From: Azolla caroliniana | Lineage: Eukaryota; Polypodiophyta | Assembly: GCA_043228905.1 (NCBI GenBank) | Contig: JBHGNT010000020.1 | Location: 11,966,001 to 12,030,000, forward strand | Length of the DNA stretch: 64,000 nt | Direction of reading: 5' to 3' | In this document: in pieces, positions 42,954-55,240 of the stretch | Layout of the letters: each line of letters opens with the position of its first letter | Position numbering within the stretch: position 1 is the first letter of the stretch | The notes under the pieces: model-generated | Databases searched by the model: none | What the model was told of the DNA's origin: nothing | What the model saw: the letters and a program-made list of their open reading frames with translations, nothing else | Made by a program: the position numbers and the translations under genes

Positions 42954-45900
42954 TCAATGAGCTTCAACTCCGATCTGAGTATCTTTCTTGAACAATGTGA
43001 TATAGTCTTTCCTGCATCATTTAGCATAACATCCCATCATGAAAGAGACATCGTTGTCCAAAAATGTACAAAGAATTTAGACATATTTGTTTTGAGATTA
43101 AGGTTGACAAAAAATATTCTGAATATGGTTGACATCCTCTTACCGTGCTTCTCTTTCCTCTTGAGGACGATTATGTGGAGTCCAAACGGGATCTCCAACA
43201 AATAATCGCAAGGCCTGTCATCTCAAAGAAAGGTAATGCTTAAGCTACTATAGTTCCAACATCCCTAGACATCAAGTTGGTCATTTTGTAGAATTTGGCA
43301 TAGTGTGAAAAAAACCATAAAAATATATTAGACCTCAAGTGTGTGAATGCACTCCCAAATAGAGGTATAGTCTTATTAAGACATCTCTTTCACACTAGGC
43401 CGAATACCGTAGGCACCATCTAGATGTGTAGGGTCATGACCGTTATAATTTCTGTTATAGGGATTACCTTGATGTAGTTGGTCGAATCGAGGGTAAACCT
43501 ATGATAGATACCGGCTGGGAGAACAATCATGTGGCCTTTCTGAGTCCATACACGAATCCAACGATCATCCAAGTCCCTCACATCAAAATAACCTTCATGC
43601 ATGAAAATAAGTGAAGTGTTATTGAATAGTCTTACATCTATTTGACAGGTTACATCAATACTCATAGAAGACCATCACCATGAAGCTCAAACATTAGGAC
43701 ATACATATGACACTATGAAAAGCAAAATCAGTAGTAGTCAGTCATTCCTAATGACTATGACAATAAGACTGGGGAAGCTATAAAAAAGAAGAAAAGTAAA
43801 TGCAGACCACTTCCATCGAGAATAAAGCGGATCTCTTCATCGTCATGGATATGCTCCTCAAAAAATGTCTTCAACTTTGCCTCATAATTCGGTAGCCTGT
43901 CGGGAGCGATGTCGATAATGTCCTGTTAGCATAAACTGGGGTCAAAAAATTAATGTATAGTGGAAGGAGCTCATGCACAATCTATATTATAGCTTACTTG
44001 ATAGGTGTAGCCTCTATCTTTCTTAATCTTCTCTAATAATGGATCTTGTTCATAGTTATCGGCATCTATGACCCAGTGCAATACTCCCAATTCTGGAGAG
44101 AAGACATCCGATTTATTATCAGTAAACCAAACACAATTTCTTGGAGAATTAAAACTTAACACTCTCAATTTTTATACATCACACGGGAATGAATGTACAT
44201 GGAAGCTAAATAACATAAGCATTAAGTGGTTTTATAGCAGACTTCAGGCATTTGCTGTAAATCTTGTGCTTGCATTGTCTTTCTTTCAACTTCGTTCTAA
44301 TTTGTTACCTTTTCCCTGAAATCGTTTTGTAGATTTTGAGGAACTTACAGTCAAAGCAAATGATACAAAAATTCAAAGTTGCTCGATTTCGAGGCACACA
44401 TATATATGTCGCATGTGCATCAATGTGCGTTAATTTAATAAATGCCTTTACAAACTATAGTATGTTTCCCAATTCCCCCCTTTACAGAATATTAATACAT
44501 GATAAATAGTTCACAATATTACGACATGTGTAAAGTTATGCCGACATTTACTCCCTCTTAAACTACCAAATTAACTGCAATCTTGAATTTCGTTCCATAT
44601 TGTCCAAAGTATCCATCATGTGGAAATTGAACACTGTCATGGTCTTCTCTTAACCGGCAAATTTCTAATATTCACGATGACTGCTGCCCATATTTACAAA
44701 TTATCACTTTTCAAGCCCATCAATGAACCCACAACTAAACATATCAATTTGCACGATTTTACCTAATGGTCGTGAACATAAATTAACCTCTCCATAACCT
44801 CTCCAGCAAGGTTTCCCTTTCATGTAATTTAAGTTTCAATTGTAGTTAGGCAGATAGGTTGCAAGTAGCTATAGTCTTTTCTAACCCTATAGCAACTTGC
44901 AACCTATAATAACCTTTTGTAACATATTACTCAGAAGTTCTATTTTGAATCATTTCGTGACCCAATTAAACTTGCATCAATTTAATTTGCTTCTTAACGC
45001 CATTAAATTAAGTGTAAATGCTCTAAAGAAGGTCCGAATTGAAGGCTAATGGGTTTAGCTTAATAGACTTTCATTACATGGGGGTGTTCTGTTATAGCAA
45101 TATGTTCTAATTTTGTAATTTATGTAAATTTGAGAACTATGTCTAAAAAGAAAAAGAAAAAGTAACAATAAATAAGCCAAAAAGCTCATAGCCACATAGT
45201 AAAAAGGTGTGAAGATTTTCTTCTTAAAAGCAAATCATGGAAAGCTTTTCAGGACCCACTAATGAAGCCATGGCTACCAATCCAAAAGGCATTCATGTCT
45301 AACTGTATTCATCATGTTATTCAATTTTCTTCGAAAAAAAACTTGGGACCGTTCAGGCGAACAAAGAAACCTAATGATCACTAGGGGGGCGGGGGTAACC
45401 AAGAAGCTTCACAGCATTCAAGGGAAATTCGAAAGATCTTTAGGCCATTGGGGGTAATGGCAAAAACTTGCTGAAAAATTTAGGGGAGATCACAAAAAAT
45501 TAGGGGCCGCCATGAAAAAATCCAGGAAATTTGAGGGGAGGAGAATACTTTGCTGGTTATGGCAACGTTGTGTTTTGCTTTGCGGAAACACTAACGAGAG
45601 AAACTCAGAGGAGAGGGAGGGGCATTTTGGGAAATAAAGCAAAACTGTGCCTGCCTGGGTGGGGGCATCTCAGAGGATTTCCTAAACCCCTGTATCATTC
45701 AATTAGGGTTTTCAGTTGTTGTTACTAACCTGATAGGGTGCTGTGGGAGACATATTGTTTGGGGTTCAGATGATGCGGCAGCCGTTGATCTTCATCTGAA
45801 TCGTCCATATACCATGCCTCCATCTCTACCCTGGGTGACCCAGTGGAAGAAACCTAATGTCGGCACCACAAGAAAACAAAAACATAGATTTATCAGTGAA

Positions 45901-46496
45901 ATAGTTATAAACAATTTCGATTATGCTATTACATAGATTGAACTTTTTTTGGTTTACGATCTGTAATAAGAATCCATGATTAATGATATCTTTTCTTCTA
46001 CTAATTTATTGATTGTATGATTGAAGATCTAAACCATTTGTTCTAAAATTGAAGACACAAATTTGGCATCAGATTAGATCATGGTTTAGACTAAATAAGG
46101 TCCAGGTTTTATTAGACTAAAAGATCAAGATCAACACAGAGATTCGGACAGGTCTCCGATCTTTAAAGAATATATAGATATATGTACAGCAAGGCACAAA
46201 TAATACAGTTCAAAAAATCAAGAAATATGTGAATATACACAGTAACAAGGAACTGATCTTTTCTTTCTGTCTATATATGCATACATACACATATATTGAC
46301 TGCCCCACAAAAGGAAGCAATATTGCAACGAAGAACAGAAAATCCCAGATGGGGTTACTTGATCTTATATATCTCGCCCAAAGCAGAAACAAGCAAAGAA
46401 AAAAGTAGACGAAATGTTGCAGAGGTTTGCAAGTATTAGATATAATCTAAGAAAACAAAACTAAAACAACAGAAATGAATTGAAAAACTAAAAACA

Positions 46497-46530
<34 letters not shown>

Positions 46531-46650
46531 AAATCTTTGCCTTTTCTTTTCGTTTTACATGACAATGAATGCAGTAGAAATCAAACCCACGATGGTTTTT
46601 AGTAGAGATACATAGAATAGAGATGAGAAACCTACATCATTAGAAGCCAT
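42954..46650 (-). CDS. ARD: acireductone dioxygenase (ARD), seven exons
   Basis: Exons on the minus strand: 46650-46636, 45853-45730, 44092-43998, 43922-43808, 43592-43468, 43214-43144, 43011-42954. All introns are GT-AG and phases agree, giving 200 residues, the usual plant ARD length. The N-terminus carries [36 protein letters not shown] follows. Metal ligands are His102, His104 and Glu108 in [11 protein letters not shown], and His147 in [12 protein letters not shown]. The end is [16 protein letters not shown] ... GVEAH. The enzyme oxidises 1,2-dihydroxy-3-keto-5-methylthiopentene in the cytosolic methionine salvage (Yang) cycle. The Fe form yields the methionine precursor, and the Ni form takes the off-pathway route. 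No stop or frameshift is seen. The weakest points are the 15-nt first exon and the GTCTGC donor after exon 4. An alternative start is Met at 45823. Confidence 0.9.
46497..46530. repeat. ATG/GAT trinucleotide microsatellite in ARD intron 1
   Basis: About ten GAT units within the first intron of the ARD gene. Confidence 0.85.
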
Positions 46651-46746
46651 TAAGAGTGAGGGTTGATTGAATTCGCAGAGAGAAAGGGAGTGAGGAAAGT
46701 AGAACAGAAATCAGAACAGAGATTAGAGGGAAAAAAGAAGGGTATG

Positions 46747-46758
46747 CTTATATAATAT
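46747..46758 (-). promoter_or_regulatory. TATA box of the ARD gene
   Basis: Minus-strand TATTATATAAGC, about 97 nt upstream of the start codon, followed by a CT-rich leader. It lies only about 70 bp from a very large microsatellite. Confidence 0.65.
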
Positions 46759-46821
46759 GTTAAACACTTTAGTTATGAATATAATAATGATCATCATAGG
46801 ATTTGACACTGATATCTCTTA

Positions 46822-46824
<3 letters not shown>

Positions 46825-46917
<93 letters not shown>

Positions 46918-47101
46918 TGCATACATGTATGTGTGTATGTATGTATGTATGTGTATATGTATGCATTAGATGTAGAGTATGTATATATATATATGTGTAT
47001 GTATGTATGTATGTATATATGTATGTATGTATGTATGTATGTTTGTATGTTTGTATGTTTACATGTATGTATGTATGTATGTATGTATGTATGTATGTAT
47101 G

Positions 47102-47133
<32 letters not shown>

Positions 47134-47347
47134 AGTTTATGTATGTATGTATGTTTGTATGTTTGTATGTTTGTATGTTTACATGTATGTATGTATGTAT
47201 GTATGTATGTATGTATGTATGTATATATGTATGTATGTATGTATGTGTGTGTGTGTGTGTCTATGTGTCTATGTATGTATGTATGTGTGGTCCATTGTGT
47301 GTGAGTTTATGTATGTATGTATGTGTGTGTGTATGAGTTTATGTATA

Positions 47348-47383
<36 letters not shown>

Positions 47384-47545
47384 TGTATGTGTGTGTGTGT
47401 GTATGAGTTTATGTATGTACGTATGTGTGTGTGTGTATGTACATATGTATGTGTGTGTGTATGAGTTTATGTATGTATGTATATATATGTATGTGTGTAT
47501 ACATGTGTGTGTGTGTGTGTGTAATATGTATGTATGTATGTATGT
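46825..47545. repeat. compound CT / CA / ATGT microsatellite
   Basis: About 24 TC units (46825-46872) run into about 20 CA units (to about 46912), then into about 630 bp of ATGT-type tetranucleotides with GTGT, ATAT and GTTT variants. A higher-order unit ('gtttacatgtatgtatgtatg' followed by 'atatatgtatgtatg') repeats near 47056 and 47176 (120 bp apart). All frames stay open by periodicity, so long ORFs here are artefacts. Confidence 0.9.
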
Positions 47546-49009
47546 GAAGAGAAGAAGAATTCATTCATTGAATGTATCCCACATCTTGGAGGTGTTCCTT
47601 ATCTTCTCTCTTTGGATTGCTTCTTCTCACGAATGGGACTCTCGGAGCATATTATTACTATTACTAGGAATCTAAAAGGACTTCATTTGCACCACGATCT
47701 CACTCGCGTTCACATACAATAAATATCATAGGAGAGCTCGGCATTCATCGTCGTCACTTTATTTGCACGGACCACTTGCTCTTGTGCATTCATATGATAT
47801 CTTAGGAGAACTGATTTCAAGGAGTTGTCCTTTCATCATCGGCATCGGTGTTACTGTTCGATTTTGACATTACCCAGTACCGGTTGTTTTGCCTGATGTG
47901 GATGGAAATTTTACTCGTCAATCCCCATGTTGGAGGGGCCACTACACCATAGAGTGTGGGAATGCACCCTCAAGCAGGGCTCATTAAGCACATAAGAACG
48001 TGTGGGCTCATTTGTTGTTTCATTCTTATTATTGAGGAACCTTGGATGGCTCTACGTAGAATTGGAAAGATAAAAGTGTGATTGCACTCCATATTTTGCC
48101 CATGGGTCAATGTTGTGTAATGATTGAATCACAACCTAAGAGGTATTAAACTTGTAGCGTGAACACACACTTAACGAATAATTACCCATATGTAGTGTGT
48201 ATGGCTAACATAAGAAGGATCATAAAAAGAAATTTAGCCTCTTGCACGTGAATATACACGTTTGGGCTAGAAGAAACGAATACATTAAAACATGTAATAT
48301 ATTCACAAAAGGTTTTGATTGGCCACATATTGTTGCTACCAACAGTGTAAGTTTTTTACACCCAATTGGATCTCCAACATGTGAATGCACTCTCAATGTC
48401 GTTTCACAACCACTATGAGGGCATGTTGTGATATTGAGAATTAACAAATTGAGGTTTAAAATCTTGGGGTTAAAAGATCAATGATGTGAAGGCAAAACGT
48501 CGTCGAACCAACAATATAGTAAATGGAAGGGACCAAGTTGCATTTGAACTCATCATGACCAATAGACCATTAAACTTTCTCGTTCACACTTTCTCACATA
48601 TTGCATGCACTTTCTTAACTGAAACTTGATTACGAGGAAGTGATGGAATCTAATTACTACAAAAAAAAAACAAGTCTCAATAACAAGATATGAGCGAATT
48701 GATGGTACTGATGATGTTGCAGAATTAATGAGGCTGAATTTTAGAAAGAGGTGGTGTACTACACCGATGGCCACAACGAATGGAATGGATATACAGGGGA
48801 AGTATGTAGTACCCAGATGGTTGTTCCCCCCTCCCATTAGTTGAACGAGGGGCGTGAAAGAGATGTCATGTGGGATAGTGAATGTAGGTAATGTGTATGA
48901 AAGGATGGCTAGAGACACATGTGAAAGTGTAAGATAAATAAGTGAGATTTCTTATGTAGGATAGGATAGTCTAGGCAAGGCATACCCGAGAAAGGGATCG
49001 AGTTTGTGT
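47546..49009. other. intergenic stretch, nothing recognised
   Basis: AT-rich, no conserved domain, no paired terminal repeats found. An A-rich run occurs near 48661. Confidence 0.35.
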
Positions 49010-49018
49010 ATATTTTAA

Positions 49019-50072
49019 GGGAAAAGTGCCAGGATACCCCTGGAAGTTCGTCTATTTACCAGAATGCCCCTGGAAGTTCCAAATTTACCAACTACCCTTA
49101 TGTCCAACTCAAATCTACAAGCCTTATTTACCAGAGTACCCTTAAACCTAAACTTATTTACCATAATGCCACTATATACCTATTTTGACCAATTTATACC
49201 ACTTTTATTTTTCAAAGTACATCATAAATCAAACTAAATTATCAAAATTATATTATATATCAAAAATTTCAATTGAAAGGTCACCTTAAAATCCAATTCT
49301 ATGAATTTACATTGAGTTATATTGGCTTAATCCCACATAAAACCATAATTTGTGATTGAAGTGACCAAAACTTAATCTTAAAACCAAAACATTTGATCGC
49401 ACACCAAATTTTACCATTGGGATGCCATTTTGAAGCCAAAATCCATGAATTTGTGGATTCACAAACAATTTGTGGCCAAAATGTTAAACCAAATCTCATG
49501 AAAAACTTTGCTACCAAAATGTCATTTTAAACGAAATCTCACATAACACTTTGCTATTAAAATGTCATCTTAAACCAAATTTCATGATTTTACACTAAAT
49601 TTTGTTAGCAAAATGCAATCACAACTAAATCTCCTCAATCTCCTCAATTTCAAAAATACTTGCAAACCAAAATTAATTATCGAAATGTAATAATTTAATG
49701 TTAATTTTGATCCGTCTACAAAAAATGTAATTCCAAAAATATCCACAAAATCAAATATATCTATCGACTCAACAAAATATCTAATAATGCACAAGGAAAC
49801 CCCATATCCTGATGATGAAGACGATTGATCAACCCAATGAACAAGAAAGAAAAGAAAGACTACACTGTTAGGGACAAAGGACCCAAAGAATCGCTTGAGT
49901 AAAGAAATTTGTGTTTGAAGGGTATTCTGGTAAATAGGGCTTGTAGATTTGAGTGTATAATGACTTTATAAAGTGTATTTTTGTGGACATAGGGGAAGTT
50001 TGGTAAATTTGGAACTTCCAGGGGCATTTTGGTAAATAGACGAACTTCCATGGGTATCTTGGTACTTTTCCC
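49019..50072. mobile_element. Mutator-like non-autonomous TIR element
   Basis: 1054 bp with long terminal inverted repeats of about 150 bp, starting GGGAAAAGTGCCAGGATACC at the left and ending with the diverged complement (GGTACTTTTCCC) at the right. A perfect 9-bp duplication ATATTTTAA flanks it (49010-49018 and 50073-50081), the length made by Mutator-like transposases. Sub-terminal repeats such as 'ctatttaccagaatgcccct' occur in both arms. The AT-rich interior has no transposase frame, so it needs a partner in trans. Confidence 0.88.
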
Positions 50073-50081
50073 ATATTTTAA

Positions 50082-50735
50082 CTAATGGAGTATATTCTTT
50101 TTTGGAAAAAAAGAAATGAGTGACATTAAAAAAAAACAACTCATAATCTTCAACATTTAAAATTTGTTTTCAATTCCATGAGAATTTGCGAAGTGTGGAA
50201 TTCTTTATTCTTTTTAGTTTTCTTTATTATCGGAAAAAACGAACACAAAGTTTAAAACTTTATATTTTTAATTATTAGAAGAAATAAAAAACACGATCAG
50301 AAAGTGTGAGCATAACTTGTTTTTAATCATCACACAAAAATTTAAAACCTTGTTCCTATGGGGAATGCAGGGCATAATAAACTCATTATTTTTTTAATGG
50401 CTACGAAAAAACAACACTTGGGTTTCCAATGGAAGGCCTAAACTCACGTTTGATTTAATGATTACACAAAAAAGAAAACTTGGTTTTAGTGGGCGAAAAG
50501 AACACCTAAATTTAAGTTTTTTTTAATAGTGATGCAAAGGTTTCGATGGATGAAAGGGTGGGTTGACCTCGACTCATGTTTTTTATATAGTTATGTGAGA
50601 AAAAAATTGTATTGGTGTACACCATGTGCCAACAATAATACAATGCTCACCCCCATTGAACTCGCATGTCCTCTGTTTTGTTTCGTGAAGTTATTTGTCT
50701 TTGTATATTGTGATTTATTCTTCGTCACTTGCACC

Positions 50736-50769
<34 letters not shown>

Positions 50770-52030
50770 TATTAACAATGTTTACAAAATTGAGTAATGT
50801 CAACGTATGCTAAATCCTCCTATCAATTCATTCATTCACGATCGTGAACCACACTATTTTAATATTGGTGCATACATGTGTTATCAACAACATGCTGCTC
50901 ATTCCCAATTGTAACACATCTGATGTGTTGAGGGGTTCCATGATTGGAACCACACCACACGACCTCAATGGATTGAGGTGAGGGTCTTCTCGATGAGTAG
51001 AGAAGGCACCCGTAACTTGAGGTGTGAGTCGTGGGCTTCTAAATCTTCTGGACAGATAGAGAGGATGCCCATGACTAAAGGTGTGAGTCGTGGGCTTGTG
51101 GCGTGTGTACCTTGCCAAGGCATACATGCCGCACAACTTGCATGAGTACACTTGACTTGCATGCAAACCTCATCCTAGATGGTCCACTTGAATGTGAAAT
51201 GCCCTCGTGGTGCTTGAGTCGTGGATGCGTGAATGAACGTCAATCGTGGGGGATGGAATCTCCCATGCGTATTCAACAAACTTATAATAAATATGAGGCA
51301 CTAATAGATATGCTTTATTCTTGTTGTAATGGACAACCACTATGGCCTCCACATTTAATTACTGAGTGTGGGTATGGAGCCATGTGACAATTAATTAGGA
51401 GCTAATGGTGACCTCTTATTTAAGTTGAATAGAGGGTGGTTGGGCAACAAGGTTCAATAGGTCCAAGTTATTCACCAAGTAATCCTTCACACGTTCGAGC
51501 AAAGTGGCCATGGTCTTCTTGACCTCGTCATTGACAAAGTCTTTTAGCGTCAAAAGAGGTATCACCATTTGTCTCTTTCTCATGTATTCATATGCCCAAT
51601 AATGTCCCACTCAATATTTGCAAGATAACCTAGAGTTTCCCTTGGAGAGTGTAGGTGTGGATATGTACAGTAAGGCCTTTCCTCTTCAAATTTTTACTGC
51701 TTTTGTGAGTATTTCTATAGGAAACAAATGTGTATGCGCGCGCGCGTGTGTATGTAAGAAAATATAGTTCATTGAGTGCTCACAAGTGATAGCCTTATTG
51801 GGTATTTGTGTATGAATGTGCACTTTGTGAGGAACCCACTTGTATATGTTTTGTTTATAACTATTTGGTTATGTTCCATGTGTTTTTATGCATTGTCGCA
51901 AAGTTATGCACATACATGTGAAATGTGAGAGAGCAAGACCATCGGGGACCTAAAGCAAGGAAGAGTCATAGGAGGCGGTTGTTTGCACCAAGTAGGTTAG
52001 GATGATTAGATTTTTGTAAACGAAGTTTCT
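50082..52030. other. intergenic stretch with an AT microsatellite
   Basis: AT-rich, with an (AT)n run around 50737-50763 and a GC-alternating run near 51736-51746. The segment 50985-51110 contains a doubled phrase 'ggtgtgagtcgtgggcttc'. No gene recognised. Confidence 0.35.
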
Positions 52031-52422
52031 GTTAAAGAATCGAATCGTCGATCCACAAAAGATATGCTGGAATACACAACTTGGAACAGAAAACAACAAA
52101 TGAACAGAATATAAATGCACACAGTTTTACATGGAAACCCTAAATGGGGAAAAACCACGGGAGATCAAATCTTCCACTATACAGAAGAGAATACAAAGAA
52201 CGGTTACAACTCTTCTCTGAAACTCAGAGGATAACCTCTTAGGGTTCTTGGCGAGTTCACTGAACTCTGCTACCACTCTCTCTCACGCACTCTCCATAGT
52301 CTACACCACTCACAACTACAAAAACTCTAATTTGTATGATTCACACTATTTTGTTCTACATCCCTATGTTTGCCCTAAGTGTCATGGGCATGACAACAAT
52401 CATGTCAAGATTTGAACTCTTG
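52031..52422 (-). mobile_element. partial copia-like LTR related to the two solo LTRs
   Basis: Begins TGTTAAAGAATCG in plus reading. It contains 'ggaaaaaccacgggag' as in solo LTRs 1 and 2, and minus-strand CACTTAGGGCAAAC, which follows the TATA box in those copies. Gypsy-C inserted at 52427, so the rest of the LTR may continue at 59421. I could not fix the far end or a target duplication. Confidence 0.5.
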
Positions 52423-52426
52423 ACGT

Positions 52427-53069
52427 TGTCGTGAAGAAAACCGTCCACGAGCGGAATCAGTGCACCGGAGCGTAGAAACCGACTCTTCATGCACGTGCGC
52501 CTTGAGTTGTACATAGGAGATCCTAGGTAGATTCGGTAGGTAAGGAGTAAAAGGGGAAACAACTCCTTCCTTGCTTATAAAAAGGAAGGAGACGAGGAGG
52601 GTAGGGGGATCGTGGAGAGTCGAGGACGAAGTGCTGTCGGAGTGGGCGCGAAGGCTTCTCTCTCTCTCTCTCTCTCTGGTTCGCAGACTCCATAGCTTCC
52701 TTCTGTGCAGGTTTCGGGAGGCTCGCGCTGCTCCGAGGAATGCCCGAGTGCTTCCGGCAGCACCTCCAACCTGTTCCTGTCTTTCTGTGCGTTTACGAAC
52801 AGGTATCGGCATCTGTCCGCCGGCCTGTTTGGTTGTAACCGACTTCGTGTTTTGTTGTCTTAGTGTTCTTGATTGTTTGTCTTGTCAATACATACATACT
52901 TTCGTGTCTTTTGTGTCGCTGTCCCATTCGCGTCCTTGCGTCGAAGGGCCGTGTCCCTGTGAATCTACGCTCGCACGTAGTGGGTCTCTCTCTCTCTCTC
53001 TCTTACTCTTCGGTACAGGACCCCCGAGGTCCCGCCTCACTCCACGCATCCGCGAGGAATACCTCGACA
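52427..53069 (+). repeat. gypsy-C 5' LTR
   Basis: 643 bp. The TATA box TATAAAAAGG at 52576 lies in the divergent U3 part. The last about 390 bp are identical to the 3' copy. Confidence 0.95.
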
Positions 53070-53073
53070 TATT

Positions 53074-53088
53074 TGGTGAACCCGACGT
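53074..53088 (+). other. gypsy-C primer binding site
   Basis: TGGTGAACCCGACGT, four bases after the 5' LTR. Shared by all three gypsy elements. The tRNA was not assigned. Confidence 0.8.
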
Positions 53089-53113
53089 GAAAGAGGCGGC
53101 AGAAGAGCAGAAG

Positions 53114-55240
53114 ATGAGGGGGTCGGATCTCGCAGAGGCCATGGCTTCGGCCGTGGATCGGATATTGAGCACACGCGAGGGCACCGGTGCCCTCAACAGA
53201 GCCATTGAGGCGGTCGTCGGTACAATCGGCCGTTTCAGCGGAAAGGATGCTACGAAGTATTTGGCGTCCTACGGGGCGGAAATGCTGATGCGGGACATTC
53301 CGGAAGAGAGGCGTCTTGCCGGGTTCCCTCGAGTGGCGATGCCGAGCATCCATGCGGAGGTGCTCGAGGTACGGGCGGAGAGCCGTACCTGGGAGGAGTT
53401 CGAAGGCCGACTCCTAGAGAAATATGGGCTGGACGACGCGCTCCGGCTTTCGAAACGGGACTTCATGGAATGGGTGGAGTCCCCCGGCAAGGGAAGAAAC
53501 GCGTCGGCACTCCTCCGGGAGTTCGAAGAACGCTTTGCGCGCCTTTCGGCACTTGACCGAACCATTCTGGATACGAGCCGGGTCCTACTGTTCGTCAAGT
53601 CGGTGGACGAGCGGGACCGGGATCAAGTCGGCTCCTTGCTGGAAACTGAAGACGGGCTGACAATCGACTGGACCGCGGTTAAGAGAGTCTGTGGCCGTTT
53701 CGACAAACGGCGAGAATGGGCTGACAACGGGGCGGCCGGTGCGGGCTCTGTTACAGCAAGGAGGCTTGAACCGGCACCGCAAGTGCGAAGGGAAGAAACC
53801 CGGGAATGGCTCGAAACCGGTCCGGCTTCGACCAGCATGGTCAATGGCTCGTCCGGAGGAGCCGCGCTAGAGGAGTTGACGCGGGCGATAAAGGATCTCC
53901 AGATCACCCAGACTCGAAGGGAAGGCGGCAAACCGGCTCGTGACCGACGGCCGGCAGTGGGGAACAGGTGCATGTGGTGCGACGAGGTCGGCCACATTCG
54001 GAAGGACTGCGGCGATTTCGCAGAGGCGTTGAGAAACCGGGTGGTGTACCTATGGGAAGGCCGGGTGCACGCTGGCGACACCAGGAGGGCCTTGAGCTGA
54101 AATGATGGGCGAGGAGGTATGAAGAGACTGATGGAAGAGGCGGCGGCCCGACACGTGGAGGCCATCCACTACTCAGCGTCGGCCGGTATTCGGGTCGGGG
54201 GCAGCGAGACCCGAAAGGAGAGCAAAGATGGTTTCTGGTCGGCAATGCTGGAAGGCCTCGCCGGCGCGCGACTGAGGAGAGATGAAACGGACCACGCTGA
54301 GAGACGGGTCCGGGAAATAACCGGGTGGAGCGATCCGGTCGAGGAGAAGACGGGCTTCGTAGAAGCCGCTTGCCGGAACTACGAGGCTCTGGTAGAAGAA
54401 AAACGAGTGGGGAAAGCCGGAGCGGCCGAGCCCTCACAACGGTACGAGACCCGATTCGGGCAACGACGGAACGATGCCGGCGGGCCCAGCTCGCAAGATA
54501 ACCCCAGGAAGGGCGGATACCGACTAGGGACGGAAATTGAAAGGACTACGGACCTACGGAAGGTCATAGAGGAACGGATCCTCGACAGCAAGGTGGAGCT
54601 GTCATTACGGGAGGTGCTAGGGATCGCCAAGAAGGAGTTCCACGACTCCATTGTAGACTTGGTGAAACGGAAGAGACTGTCGACGGAGACGGAACCGGAA
54701 AAACCGGCGGAGGTGCGGACGACGCACATCGACGACTCGGCGCTGGAAGATGAGTGGGCGGAGAGCCACTATTCGAGGCCACACTGGGCCCGAGCGACCA
54801 CGGAGACCCCGGTAAAAATCGGAGATGTTCGGGAACCGGTGGTGGCGCTGGTGGACCACGGTTCGGAAATAAACCTAATGTCCATGGACTTCTATAAGAA
54901 GGGGAAGTGGCTGATCAACACCAAGCACGGGTGGAAGATACGGGCGGCGACGCGCGCCACAGAGGAACTGCATGGGGCCTGCCCGAACGTGCGAGTCAAG
55001 ATCGGCGACGTCGAGATTGACCAGCACTTCTTCGTACAGGAAACGTCTTCGCACCCGGTCATATTAGGGGAACCATACATCACGGCGGCGCGAATGGAGA
55101 CCAAGGTGCTGGACAACGGTTCGGCCTACGCGAGGGTCAAAAGCCAGGACGGGCGCCATTCGGTGCAATTTTTGACGGTGCGGCCGAACCATGAGAGAAA
55201 CCGCGAGTCCCTCGGTGGCGAGAACCGGGAGGATTTTTAG
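53114..55240 (+). pseudogene. gypsy-C gag-protease with one nonsense codon
   Basis: Gag starts at ATG 53114 (MRGSDLAEAMASAVDRIL), the first ATG after the primer site that agrees with gypsy-A. The zinc knuckle CMWCDEVGHIRKDC is at about 53971-54012. TGA at 54098-54100 stands where gypsy-B has CGA, a C-to-T change at CpG. The same frame then continues to the retropepsin ALVDHGSEINLMSMDFYKKG (about 54847-54900, D-H-G triad) and ends at TAG 55238-55240 inside GGATTTTTAGAG. Fusing the protease to gag rather than to pol is unusual for plant gypsy elements. Confidence 0.85.
55229..55240 (+). promoter_or_regulatory. putative -1 frameshift site between gag-protease and pol
   Basis: The gag frame ends GAT TTT TAG. 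Shifting back one base gives TTT TTA, and this frame is the pol frame. The sequence GGATTTTTAGAGAGGGCT is identical in gypsy-A (near 35090) and gypsy-B (near 30850). The -1 frame is open from here into pol in A and B. In C it is open for 33 codons and then meets TGA at 55336-55338. Confidence 0.6.

Noticed and set aside
46803-47675. Long overlapping plus-strand ORFs rich in Tyr-Val-Cys-Met
   Set aside because: They are translations of CT, CA and ATGT microsatellites, where periodicity removes stops. No real protein signal.
52571-53113. N-terminal 180 codons of the long frame that includes gypsy-C gag
   Set aside because: They lie in the LTR and primer-binding region. Gag starts at 53114, supported by gypsy-A.
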